This document shows positions 40,577 to 46,869 of a DNA stretch of 46,869 bases, piece after piece. Under the pieces are notes generated by a model. The model was not told where the DNA came from. It did not search any database and saw only the letters and a list, made by a program, of their open reading frames with translations. Each line of letters starts with the position of its first letter. Within the stretch, counting starts at the first letter, position 1. Source of the stretch: Candidatus Bathyarchaeia archaeon (GTDB taxonomy: Archaea; Thermoproteota; Bathyarchaeia; 40CM-2-53-6; DTGE01). Both the position numbers and the translations under genes were made by a program. Location: the NCBI GenBank assembly GCA_038852285.1, contig JAWCKG010000010.1:1-46869 (forward strand), written 5' to 3'.

Positions 40577-41872
40577 CTATGGGGTGGTGGGTATGAGGTT
40601 GGACTTCATCAACATCTCTAAAAGTCTTCGGGATTCCTCGATTATAGATTGGACGCTTTCTGCTAAGCTTTTCCTTGTCAACTTAAGTCTAGCAATGCCT
40701 TGTTCCATCGCCTTCAACCCGACGGCCACCGCCTCCCTAGGGTAGACTTCCCATTCATCCATCGATGGGATGATGTAGTCTTCCTTCAATCCATTTTCCT
40801 CAGCGGTTTCAGCGATGGCGTAGGAAGCGGCGACGCACATCTCATCCGTGATCGTTCTGGCCCTTACATCTAACGCGCCTCTGAATATGCCTGGAAAGCC
40901 GAGGGAGTTGTTTACAGCGTTGGGGAAATCGGATCTACCGGTGGCAACCACCTTGGCTCCAGCCTTCTTAGCCTCCCAAGGCCATATCTCCGGTTCAGGG
41001 TTTGCCAACGCGAATACGATGGAGTTGTCGGCCATCGACCTAACCATATTTTCAGTGATGAGGCCTGGTTTAGGCTGGGAGCACGCTACGCACACATCAG
41101 CGTCCCTTAACGCCTCTTCAACTCCGCCCATCCTCCCCTCTTCATTGCTTTCCAAGCATATTTTCCACTTCAATGGGCTCGTCTCCTTTAAATCGAAGCG
41201 TTGATTATTTAAAATGCCCTTACTGTCCACCATGATCACATTTCCCCTTTTCACACCGGCCGCTGTCAAGATTCTGTAGATAGCGGTGTTAGCCGCGCCG
41301 GCGCCTATGAGTGATACGTGAGCCTCTGACATATTCTTGCCAACCAATTTCAAGGCGTTGATTAGGGCGGCTAGGACAACAGTCGCCGTGCCTTGTTGAT
41401 CGTCATGCCAGACAGGTATGTCCAATCTCCGCCTCAACTTTTCCAGGATTTCAAAGCATTTGGGTGATGAAATGTCCTCAAGGTTTATCCCTCCAAAGGA
41501 GGGTTTAATCCACTCAACAGCCTGAACGATCTCCTCCACCTTCTTCGCGTTTAGGCAAATTGGATACGCGTCGACTCCGCCGAGATACTTAAATATGATG
41601 GCTTTCCCCTCCATCACCGGTAGGCTGGCTTCAGGTCCAATGTCCCCTAAGCCGAGCACCCTACTTCCATCCGTGACCACGGCCACCGAGTTCCATTTAT
41701 TAGTATACTCGTAAACCTTCAAACCATCCTCGCGGATTTCCCGACATGGCTCAGCGACCCCGGGCGTATACCATACGGCGAAGTCTCTCCAAGACCTTAT
41801 CGGAACCTTAGGGCACACCTGTAGTTTACCTCGATAGAAGGAGTGCCATCTCAAAGCCTCCTTTCTTCTCAT
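40577..41872 (-). CDS. Malic enzyme (NAD(P)-dependent, decarboxylating)
   Basis: Converts malate to pyruvate and CO2. From the ATG at 41872 the protein (431 residues) begins MRRKEALRWHSFYRGKLQV, close to the usual start of archaeal and bacterial short malic enzymes. Blocks in order: VWYTPGVAEPC, VTDGSRVLGLGDIGP, LPVMEGKAIIFKYLGGVDA, PVWHDDQQGTATV with the metal-site Asp residues, GAGAANTAI (nucleotide loop), ACSQPKPGL and SDFPNAVNNSLGFPGIFRGAL. An in-frame start at 41947 adds 25 basic residues and would cover the opposite promoter, so I prefer 41872. It provides pyruvate or NADPH. Confidence 0.92.
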   Translation of the reverse strand: MRRKEALRWHSFYRGKLQVCPKVPIRSWRDFAVWYTPGVAEPCREIREDGLKVYEYTNKWNSVAVVTDGSRVLGLGDIGPEASLPVMEGKAIIFKYLGGVDAYPICLNAKKVEEIVQAVEWIKPSFGGINLEDISSPKCFEILEKLRRRLDIPVWHDDQQGTATVVLAALINALKLVGKNMSEAHVSLIGAGAANTAIYRILTAAGVKRGNVIMVDSKGILNNQRFDLKETSPLKWKICLESNEEGRMGGVEEALRDADVCVACSQPKPGLITENMVRSMADNSIVFALANPEPEIWPWEAKKAGAKVVATGRSDFPNAVNNSLGFPGIFRGALDVRARTITDEMCVAASYAIAETAEENGLKEDYIIPSMDEWEVYPREAVAVGLKAMEQGIARLKLTRKSLAESVQSIIEESRRLLEMLMKSNLIPTTP

Positions 41873-41918
41873 TACAGTCCCCAGCCTTGTTGCCTTATCG
41901 GCACTCGGGTTCTTAAAG

Positions 41919-41943
41919 CCTTTTAATGACCGCGTATATTTAC
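41919..41943. promoter_or_regulatory. Divergent promoters of malic enzyme and the Cys-rich protein
   Basis: On the plus strand GTATATTTAC (41934-41943) is 21-30 bases before the TTG at 41964, giving a near-leaderless transcript. On the minus strand CATTAAAAGG (41919-41928) stands about 50 bases before the malic enzyme ATG at 41872. The two elements are back to back. Confidence 0.4.
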
Positions 41944-41963
41944 TCATTTCTGCGGTGAGATGT

Positions 41964-42467
41964 TTGACTCTTACCGTCGAGCGATGTATTCGGGAGGCTG
42001 TGAAGGCCTTCGAGGGTTTGAGCAGAGATCAATACTTGAATTGCTGCCAATCAGTAATCTCAGGTTTAGCTGAATTGGCCTCGGTCAACCGAGATCTGTT
42101 GGTGAAGGTCGGTACTGGGTTTGGCGGCGGCTTCGCTGGTATGGGGAAAATATGCGGGGCCTTAACAGGCGGCATCATGTTGATAGGCTCAAAGCATGGG
42201 GTTTACGGTTCAGAGCCTTATGAGTCTTTTAAGGAGAGGAAAACCCTATGCAAGGCTTTGGTGCGGGAGTATTATAAATGGTTTCTGGAGGAGGTTAAGG
42301 CATTAAACTGCCATGAGATAACGGGTATAGACTCCGGCACCGAGGAGGGAATGGCATTATATGCTGAGTTGAAGCAGGCCCGTAAGGTCCCATGCTATGA
42401 GATAATAGAGAAATCCGTTAGGAGGCTTTACGGGATTCTAACTCAAAACCCTGTTGGGAAGTTTTAA
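41964..42467 (+). CDS. C_GCAxxG_C_C family redox-type protein
   Basis: A 167-residue cysteine-rich protein of the C_GCAxxG_C_C family: NCCQSVISGLAEL, then GFGGGFAGMGKICGALTGGIMLIG, then a Cys in ERKTLCKAL and later ALNCHE. The family is found near redox enzymes and is thought to bind a metal or carry redox-active thiols; no precise function is known. TTG 41964 is chosen with GGTGAG upstream; GTG 41955 is also possible. It is divergent from malic enzyme and 35 bases ahead of panB, so it may be co-transcribed with it. Confidence 0.8.
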   Translation: MTLTVERCIREAVKAFEGLSRDQYLNCCQSVISGLAELASVNRDLLVKVGTGFGGGFAGMGKICGALTGGIMLIGSKHGVYGSEPYESFKERKTLCKALVREYYKWFLEEVKALNCHEITGIDSGTEEGMALYAELKQARKVPCYEIIEKSVRRLYGILTQNPVGKF

Positions 42468-42502
42468 ATTCTCTAAAGGAGAAGTTTACTCGGTGGGTAT
42501 GC

Positions 42503-43351
42503 TTGGAGCGGAGGAAACTGACCATTAAAGACTTTTTTGAGTTGAAGAGGCAGGGAAAGAGGTTTGTGATGATAAGTGTATGCGATTACCCCATGGCTTT
42601 ACTCGCTGACAAGGCTGGGATAGACGCCATATTGGTGGGAGACGCGTTACACATGGTGGCCCTAGGCCACGACACCACAACCACAGCCACAATGGACGAG
42701 ATGATCATGTTCAGCAACGCCATCAGCAGGGCGGCTCAAAGAGCCTTCATAATAGGGGACATGCCCTTCATGTCCCATGAGCCGAGCAGGGAGCTCGCTA
42801 TCAAAAACGCGGGCAGATTTCTCAGCGAAGGAAGATGCGACGCGGTGAAGCTGGAGGGAGGGGAGGAAATCGCCGACACTGTGAAAGCCTTGGTGAGGGC
42901 AGGCATCCCCGTCATGGGCCACATAGGGTTAACGCCCCAAAAGGTTTCCATGCTGGGAGGGTTTAGAGCCCAGGGCTTAGATGCCGACTCAGCTGAGAAA
43001 ATTATGAACGACGCCCTCGCCTTGGAGAAGGCAGGGGCCTTCATGGTGATGTTGGAGGCCACGGCCGCCGAGGTGGCTGAAGCCGTCACCAAGAAGCTGA
43101 GGATACCTACCGTTGGAATCGGAGCCGGCGTAGGATGTGACGGACAATGCATGGTTTCACACGACGTGTTGGGCATCTATGAGAGGCCTGTTGGTAAGCA
43201 CGCGAAGAAGTTCGCTAACCTCCACGACGTCATCTTGAAGACGTTTCAAACCTACAGGGATGAGGTGGTTTCAGGGAGGTGGCCTGACTCTGAGCATAGC
43301 TTCTTCATGGCCGAGGGCGAGCTGCAGAAATTTCAGTCAAGAGTCAGGTAA
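42503..43351 (+). CDS. panB: 3-methyl-2-oxobutanoate hydroxymethyltransferase
   Basis: First committed step of pantothenate/CoA synthesis, adding a hydroxymethyl group from a methylene-pterin to 2-oxoisovalerate. Signatures are MISVCDYPMALLADKAGID, LVGDALHMVALGHDTT with the metal-site Asp, GDMPFMSHE, AVKLEGG, GHIGLTPQ and VGIGAGVGCDGQCMVSHDVLG. Length of 282 fits. TTG start after GGTGGG. In an archaeon with H4MPT the one-carbon donor may be methylene-H4MPT; that is inference. Followed by a T-tract terminator. Confidence 0.94.
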   Translation: MERRKLTIKDFFELKRQGKRFVMISVCDYPMALLADKAGIDAILVGDALHMVALGHDTTTTATMDEMIMFSNAISRAAQRAFIIGDMPFMSHEPSRELAIKNAGRFLSEGRCDAVKLEGGEEIADTVKALVRAGIPVMGHIGLTPQKVSMLGGFRAQGLDADSAEKIMNDALALEKAGAFMVMLEATAAEVAEAVTKKLRIPTVGIGAGVGCDGQCMVSHDVLGIYERPVGKHAKKFANLHDVILKTFQTYRDEVVSGRWPDSEHSFFMAEGELQKFQSRVR

Positions 43352-43355
43352 CTAG

Positions 43356-43372
43356 TTTTTTTAACGTTTTTT
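43356..43372 (+). terminator. T-tract terminator after panB
   Basis: Two runs of T (TTTTTTT and TTTTTT) within 17 bases, starting five bases after the panB stop, as expected for archaeal intrinsic termination. Confidence 0.5.
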
Positions 43373-43443
43373 AAAAAGCATGTGATGGGGAGTAAACTCC
43401 CCCTTTTCATTAAAGCTGTGTAATCCTGCTCACGACTTAATGC

Positions 43444-44565
43444 TTAAGGGTGGATTATGACCTTGATCGCTCCTTCTATCCTCTTCGTGAAGACCTCTAG
43501 CGCTCTGGGGAACTCGGTTAGCGGGAACGTGTGGGTGATCAGCGGCCTGAAGTTTACTTTACCCTTCTCCAGCAGCCTTATCACGTCGTCGCAGCTGTTC
43601 GGGTTCGCTCTCACCCCGTAGACCTCTAGCTCGTTTAATGCGATGCGGTCCATGGGTATCGGAACCTCAGCCCCAGCCATCAACCCTATGCAAATTAGCT
43701 TTCCCCCTTGCCTGACCACGTTCAGCAACGTTCTGTACCCTCCCTTGCTTCCACTACACTCGATCACCACATCGGCGCCAAGCCCATCGGTTTCTCCCTT
43801 AACTATTTTAGCCGGATCCTCTACGCTGGAGTCGATGGTTAAATCGGCGCCCATTTTCTTCGACAACTCTAGACCCGGTTTGCTAACTTCACCGTACCCG
43901 ATCATGATGATTTTACCCGCGCCCGCAGCTTGAGCGAACTGCTGAGTCATTAAGCCGATGGCTCCCGGCCCTATGATGGTCACAACGTCGCCGGGTTGGA
44001 TCCGACCCCTGTTCACTGCGTGGAGGCCGACACCTGCCGTATCCACCAAAGCGCCCTCATCGAACGATATAGAGCTGGATAGCTTATGGATGCTTTTAAT
44101 GGATATCGCGCAGTACTCGGCGTATCCCCCGCTCTCCGTAAACCCATAGTGTTTATGGCCAGTTTCCCTCTTACCATAGTTGGCGCATATGTTATATCTT
44201 CCCTCAAGGCAGCGGGGGCAGAATCCACATCCCTTTGCAGACTCGGCTGAAACCCTATCACCAACTTTGAAATTCACTACTCCCCGCCCAACTTCAACGA
44301 CCTCGCCAGCCCACTCATGCCCTGGAATGAACGGGTATCCAGGAGGCCAGAACCCAGGGTATTCGCCCGCTATGAGATGTGGGTCTGTGCCGCAAATCGC
44401 GATTGACCTCACCCTACATAAAACCTCTTGGTAACCAGGTTCGGGAACGTCGACGTCTTCGATCTTATAGTCGTTTGGGCCGTATAGGACAAGTGCCTTC
44501 ATTTTCTTGCCGGGTAAAGTCGACATATTTTTTGACATCCTTCTCTGCGTAACGATTTTAACCAT
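43444..44565 (-). CDS. Zinc-dependent alcohol/polyol dehydrogenase (MDR family)
   Basis: A 373-residue medium-chain dehydrogenase. The catalytic zinc site is AICGTD and PGHEWAGEVVEVG; the structural zinc site is C-x2-C-x2-C-x7-C (CGFCPRCLEGRYNIC). The Rossmann loop is VTIIGPGAIGLMT. The sequence resembles threonine, sorbitol or other secondary-alcohol dehydrogenases, and the substrate is unknown. In-frame ATGs follow within the first 25 codons, so the start could be up to 22 residues downstream (MKALVLYGPND). An A/T-rich box (minus-strand CTTTTTATTCG) lies upstream near 44590. Monocistronic. Confidence 0.88.
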   Translation of the reverse strand: MVKIVTQRRMSKNMSTLPGKKMKALVLYGPNDYKIEDVDVPEPGYQEVLCRVRSIAICGTDPHLIAGEYPGFWPPGYPFIPGHEWAGEVVEVGRGVVNFKVGDRVSAESAKGCGFCPRCLEGRYNICANYGKRETGHKHYGFTESGGYAEYCAISIKSIHKLSSSISFDEGALVDTAGVGLHAVNRGRIQPGDVVTIIGPGAIGLMTQQFAQAAGAGKIIMIGYGEVSKPGLELSKKMGADLTIDSSVEDPAKIVKGETDGLGADVVIECSGSKGGYRTLLNVVRQGGKLICIGLMAGAEVPIPMDRIALNELEVYGVRANPNSCDDVIRLLEKGKVNFRPLITHTFPLTEFPRALEVFTKRIEGAIKVIIHP

Positions 44566-44778
44566 TCTTCTTAAACGAATAAAAAGGTTTTGGATTCAAC
44601 ATGTCTGAATATTCGACGCGTGTTGGTATAGGTTTATCGAATTTAACCTTGACTTCGGTGAAAATTGTGGATCGGCTAACCTCCCAGCGGGCTCAGGCCT
44701 ATTTATCAGGCTTGTCCGCAAACTGAACCATAGCTGGGGATGATAGAATATTGTATGAACACCCTTGTTTCTTGCTCG

Positions 44779-45570
44779 CTATTCTTTTTGAAGGGCTCCA
44801 CAATGGGGACAGTACGCGACGGCGGCGGGTATTTGAGCGCCGCAATTTACACAGTATCTTCCTATGATGCTTGGTTTACCAGCGGGTCGACGTGTCTTAA
44901 CCGCCAAAGCCGCTATTAAAGCTACTATTATGATGATGAGGATCCATGTTAGGTTGCTTGAGATTAAGTTCGTGATGTTGGCTTCCTCTCTCCGCTCTGA
45001 GGTAATGGTGGCTGGATAAGTGACGTATGAGGTATAAACGTTTTCTAGAGTAAGGGTGATAGGCTCCACCGTCGTTCTGGTCGATTTTTCCAAACTCGTC
45101 GTTTCTAAGGTTTCGGTTGTTGTCCTGAACAGGGTGGACTCGGAAGTGATCGTGAGGGGTTCTTGGACTATCGCGGGCACATAGGTACGAATGATGGCCG
45201 CTGCTCCAATGGTATTTAGTTCATAGGTAGTTCCGCAATGAATGTGCATATTCCATCTCCAGCACGTTGAACGTAAAACCGTTTGGACGGTGATGAAGCT
45301 GGTTCTGATCTCAGTTGGGACTAGAACTGTTCTCTGGACGAGGATGATTCTTCGGGTTGTTACAGGGGTTTCCAGGGTGCTTGTCTTCGTGATGTGGGTG
45401 GTTACCGTTATGTCAACGGTTTCGGTTCTCGCGGTCGTTAACGTCGTGGTGTATCGCTCCGTCACAGTCGTGGTAGAAACATTTTCCGAGGAGGTGTTCG
45501 CCACCATGGTTGAGGAGGCGACAACGATGAGAAAGATTAGGAACGCTTGGGTTATACGTTGAGATCTCAA
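44779..45570 (-). CDS. Thr-rich membrane protein with C-terminal zinc ribbon
   Basis: A 263-residue protein from TTG 45570: a signal-like hydrophobic segment (about residues 7-24), then about 185 residues extremely rich in Thr and Ser (repeats of TTT, TET and TTR), a second hydrophobic segment (about 206-224) and a cytoplasmic tail with a C-x2-C-x10-C-x2-C zinc ribbon. The Thr-rich part is probably outside the cell and could be O-glycosylated. I recognise no enzyme domain. TTG 45570 has AAAGGT eight bases upstream; a TTG at 45606 lies in what looks like promoter sequence. Confidence 0.65.
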   Translation of the reverse strand: MRSQRITQAFLIFLIVVASSTMVANTSSENVSTTTVTERYTTTLTTARTETVDITVTTHITKTSTLETPVTTRRIILVQRTVLVPTEIRTSFITVQTVLRSTCWRWNMHIHCGTTYELNTIGAAAIIRTYVPAIVQEPLTITSESTLFRTTTETLETTSLEKSTRTTVEPITLTLENVYTSYVTYPATITSERREEANITNLISSNLTWILIIIIVALIAALAVKTRRPAGKPSIIGRYCVNCGAQIPAAVAYCPHCGALQKE

Positions 45571-45925
45571 AGCTTTTACCTTTAAATTTGCTTCCTTAAT
45601 TTCCAATTAATATTTCCGTTAATAAGTCTTTGCTTCTCCTTCATGAACGCTCCCTTAATGGGTGTGCTTTTAGGCGTCGCGTTTAGGGGCCTATTCGCTT
45701 TTCGTTTCAGTCCCCCAGGACAGTACTATACTGTTTTCAGGCGTTCTTTCAGCATGAGCATGTCGTCCACGGATGAGATGATTATTGGATAGGTGAGTGA
45801 CTTTTGGATTTAGCACTAATGGCTAATTGAAGTCGAGTGGCTTGGTTCGGTGTAGTTCTCTTAAAAACTTTTTTATGAGAAGTGCTTATTAAATGTAGGT
45901 TATTTAGAATAGCCTCTGAACGTTT
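45571..45925. other. Intergenic stretch of about 355 bases with a small palindrome
   Basis: It holds an A/T-rich region just upstream of the Thr-rich protein gene, an inverted repeat ACAGTA-CTA-TACTGT at 45720-45734, and a 49-codon frame (45643-45792) with no ribosome binding site. No RNA gene is recognised. Confidence 0.4.
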
Positions 45926-46714
45926 TTACTTTTCAAGCCTTCTTACGAGGAAAAACCCTGTGGGGTCGACTTTTTCCCGGAGGATTTTAACCTCTTCAAC
46001 TGTTGGGGGCTCGGTTGTGGGCACATCGTCGGGTATGATGAGGTTGAATCCTGTTTTCTCTTTCACTTCCTCAACGGTGTGGTTTGGGTGCACGGTGATG
46101 AGCTTCATCTGCTTTGTTTTGTCGTCGAATCCCATAATGGCTATGTCTGTGATCACCTTGTCGGGTCCACCCCACTTTAACCCCGCTCTTTTTCGGCCTC
46201 CTGGCCCGTCGATCCATCCGGGACTGGTGATGTAATCTACTTTTTCAGGGAACCTCCTTTTTTCATGGTTTACTATGATGAGGATTCTTTTGACGTTGGT
46301 CGCTATGTCCATGGCGCCTCCGGAGCCTGGGAGTCGAACCTTCGGTGAATGGTATTCTCCAATCGTGGTGGCGTTGATGTTGCCGTACTTGTCGATTTGT
46401 GCTCCTCCCAGGAATCCAACGTCGACTCTGCCTGTTTGCAATAGTCCTAATACGTCGACCATGGTGGTGACTTGGGTGAGGTTGTACATCAGCCGTATAT
46501 CGCCTATTATGCGTGCTGTGTCGATGTTTCGGCATCCAACGTAGCCTGATTCGTACATGATGATGGAGTTGGGCGCGTGGGTGTGGAGGGCGAGCATGCT
46601 CGCCAGCATTGGGAGGCCTGTTCCCACGAACACTACTTCGCGGTCTCTTATCTGCCTAGCGGCGGCCACCGCCATCATCTCCAAGCTGGTATAGTCCTCC
46701 GCGTATTTCACCAA
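45926..46714 (-). CDS. gctB: CoA-transferase subunit B (GctB-like)
   Basis: Beta subunit of a family I CoA-transferase of the glutaconate/3-oxoacid type. Segments are VVFVGTGLPMLASMLA, NSIIMYESG, VGFLGGAQIDKYGNINAT (family signature), LPGSGGAMDIA and ITSPGWIDG. Length of 262 is normal. TTG (46714) or GTG (46711) start behind a strong AAGGAGGTG ribosome binding site. The partner subunit gene ends 14 bases upstream. The acid substrate cannot be told; glutaconate, succinate or acetate-type acids are possible. In an anaerobe it may link acyl-CoA pools to acids. Confidence 0.88.
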   Translation of the reverse strand: MVKYAEDYTSLEMMAVAAARQIRDREVVFVGTGLPMLASMLALHTHAPNSIIMYESGYVGCRNIDTARIIGDIRLMYNLTQVTTMVDVLGLLQTGRVDVGFLGGAQIDKYGNINATTIGEYHSPKVRLPGSGGAMDIATNVKRILIIVNHEKRRFPEKVDYITSPGWIDGPGGRKRAGLKWGGPDKVITDIAIMGFDDKTKQMKLITVHPNHTVEEVKEKTGFNLIIPDDVPTTEPPTVEEVKILREKVDPTGFFLVRRLEK

Positions 46715-46728
46715 TTCCCTACACCTCC

Positions 46729-46869
46729 TTAAATCAGCTTTCTATAATAGGTTGAGTAGCCTAGGGATGAGTTGGCTCTAAGCTTCAAGATCTTTTCGAA
46801 CCCTATCTTTTTAAGATATCCCCACTCATCTTCGACGCTGAATATGTGCTCGTCGAGATATTTGTTGAA
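46729..46869 (-). CDS. gctA: CoA-transferase subunit A (GctA-like), C-terminal fragment
   Basis: A 46-codon reading frame runs to the window edge on the minus strand and ends in TAA at 46729. It reads NKYLDEHIFSVEDEWGYL and KLRANSSLGYST, which fits the C-terminal end of GctA-type subunits, and it stands directly before gctB. The rest lies outside the window. Confidence 0.7.
   Translation of the reverse strand, partial: FNKYLDEHIFSVEDEWGYLKKIGFEKILKLRANSSLGYSTYYRKLI

Noticed and set aside
41873-41947. N-terminal 25 codons of malic enzyme from 41947
   Set aside because: The known enzyme N-terminus matches from ATG 41872, and the extra part covers the likely divergent promoters.
45242-45562. 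Plus-strand frame rich in Val opposite the Thr-rich gene
   Set aside because: It is the antisense shadow of Thr codons (ACx read as xGT) and not an independent gene.
45643-45792. A 49-codon plus-strand frame
   Set aside because: No ribosome binding site, no recognisable family, and composition gives no support for coding.
1-46869. CRISPR arrays, insertion sequences or prophage genes
   Set aside because: No regularly spaced repeats, transposase or integrase reading frames were seen anywhere in the window.

Overview
The window is archaeal chromosome, most likely from a Bathyarchaeia-type or related TACK lineage. The evidence is an archaeal H4MPT (methanopterin) C1 pathway, an archaeal CODH/ACS (Cdh) operon, archaeal-type thymidylate synthase, PanB and Lon-like protease, A/T-rich TATA-type promoters and frequent TTG/GTG starts. 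No rRNA, tRNA, CRISPR or insertion sequence was seen, and no methyl-CoM reductase. The lineage call is inference from gene content; no phylogeny was run.

Layout. 1-2.5 kb: the tail of an M24-fold protein, a membrane-anchored Lon-type protease and a DUF362 protein. 2.7-12.2 kb: a probable compatible-solute region with a GH13_18 phosphorylase, glucosyl-3-phosphoglycerate synthase (GpgS), a HAD phosphatase, two GT4 glycosyltransferases and an MscS-related membrane protein; a secreted membrane-anchored protein sits among them. 12.3-18.4 kb (minus strand): cysS, an adenosine-specific kinase, a hydrogenase maturation protease, hypD, hypC and hypF, with tight overlaps, followed by a divergent thymidylate synthase.

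19.5-38.6 kb is the metabolic core, a nearly complete archaeal Wood-Ljungdahl set. On the plus strand lie a long bacterial-type acetyl-CoA synthase (AcsB), cdhA, cdhB, a second short archaeal-type acetyl-CoA synthase (cdhC), cdhD and cdhE. Tail-to-tail with them on the minus strand is a second divergent corrinoid protein pair (cdhD2-cdhE2), and divergent from that pair is a CooC-type nickel ATPase. Then come an orphan Lrp-type sensor domain, mch, fwdC, fwdA, fwdB, fwdD, mtd and a RimK-type ligase probably acting on methanopterin or F420. Formyl-methanofuran formation, the cyclohydrolase and the F420-linked dehydrogenase are present. Ftr, Mer and the ferredoxin subunits of Fwd are not in the window.

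39.7-46.9 kb: endonuclease III, malic enzyme, a Cys-rich C_GCAxxG_C_C protein, PanB, a zinc alcohol dehydrogenase, a Thr-rich membrane protein with a zinc ribbon, and a GctAB-type CoA-transferase cut by the window edge.

The most unusual feature is the doubled acetyl-CoA synthase machinery: two complete A-cluster proteins of different architecture and two corrinoid protein pairs at one locus. The A-cluster coding segment of the two synthases is almost identical at DNA level, suggesting gene conversion. The cdhE gene appears to start at an ACG codon.
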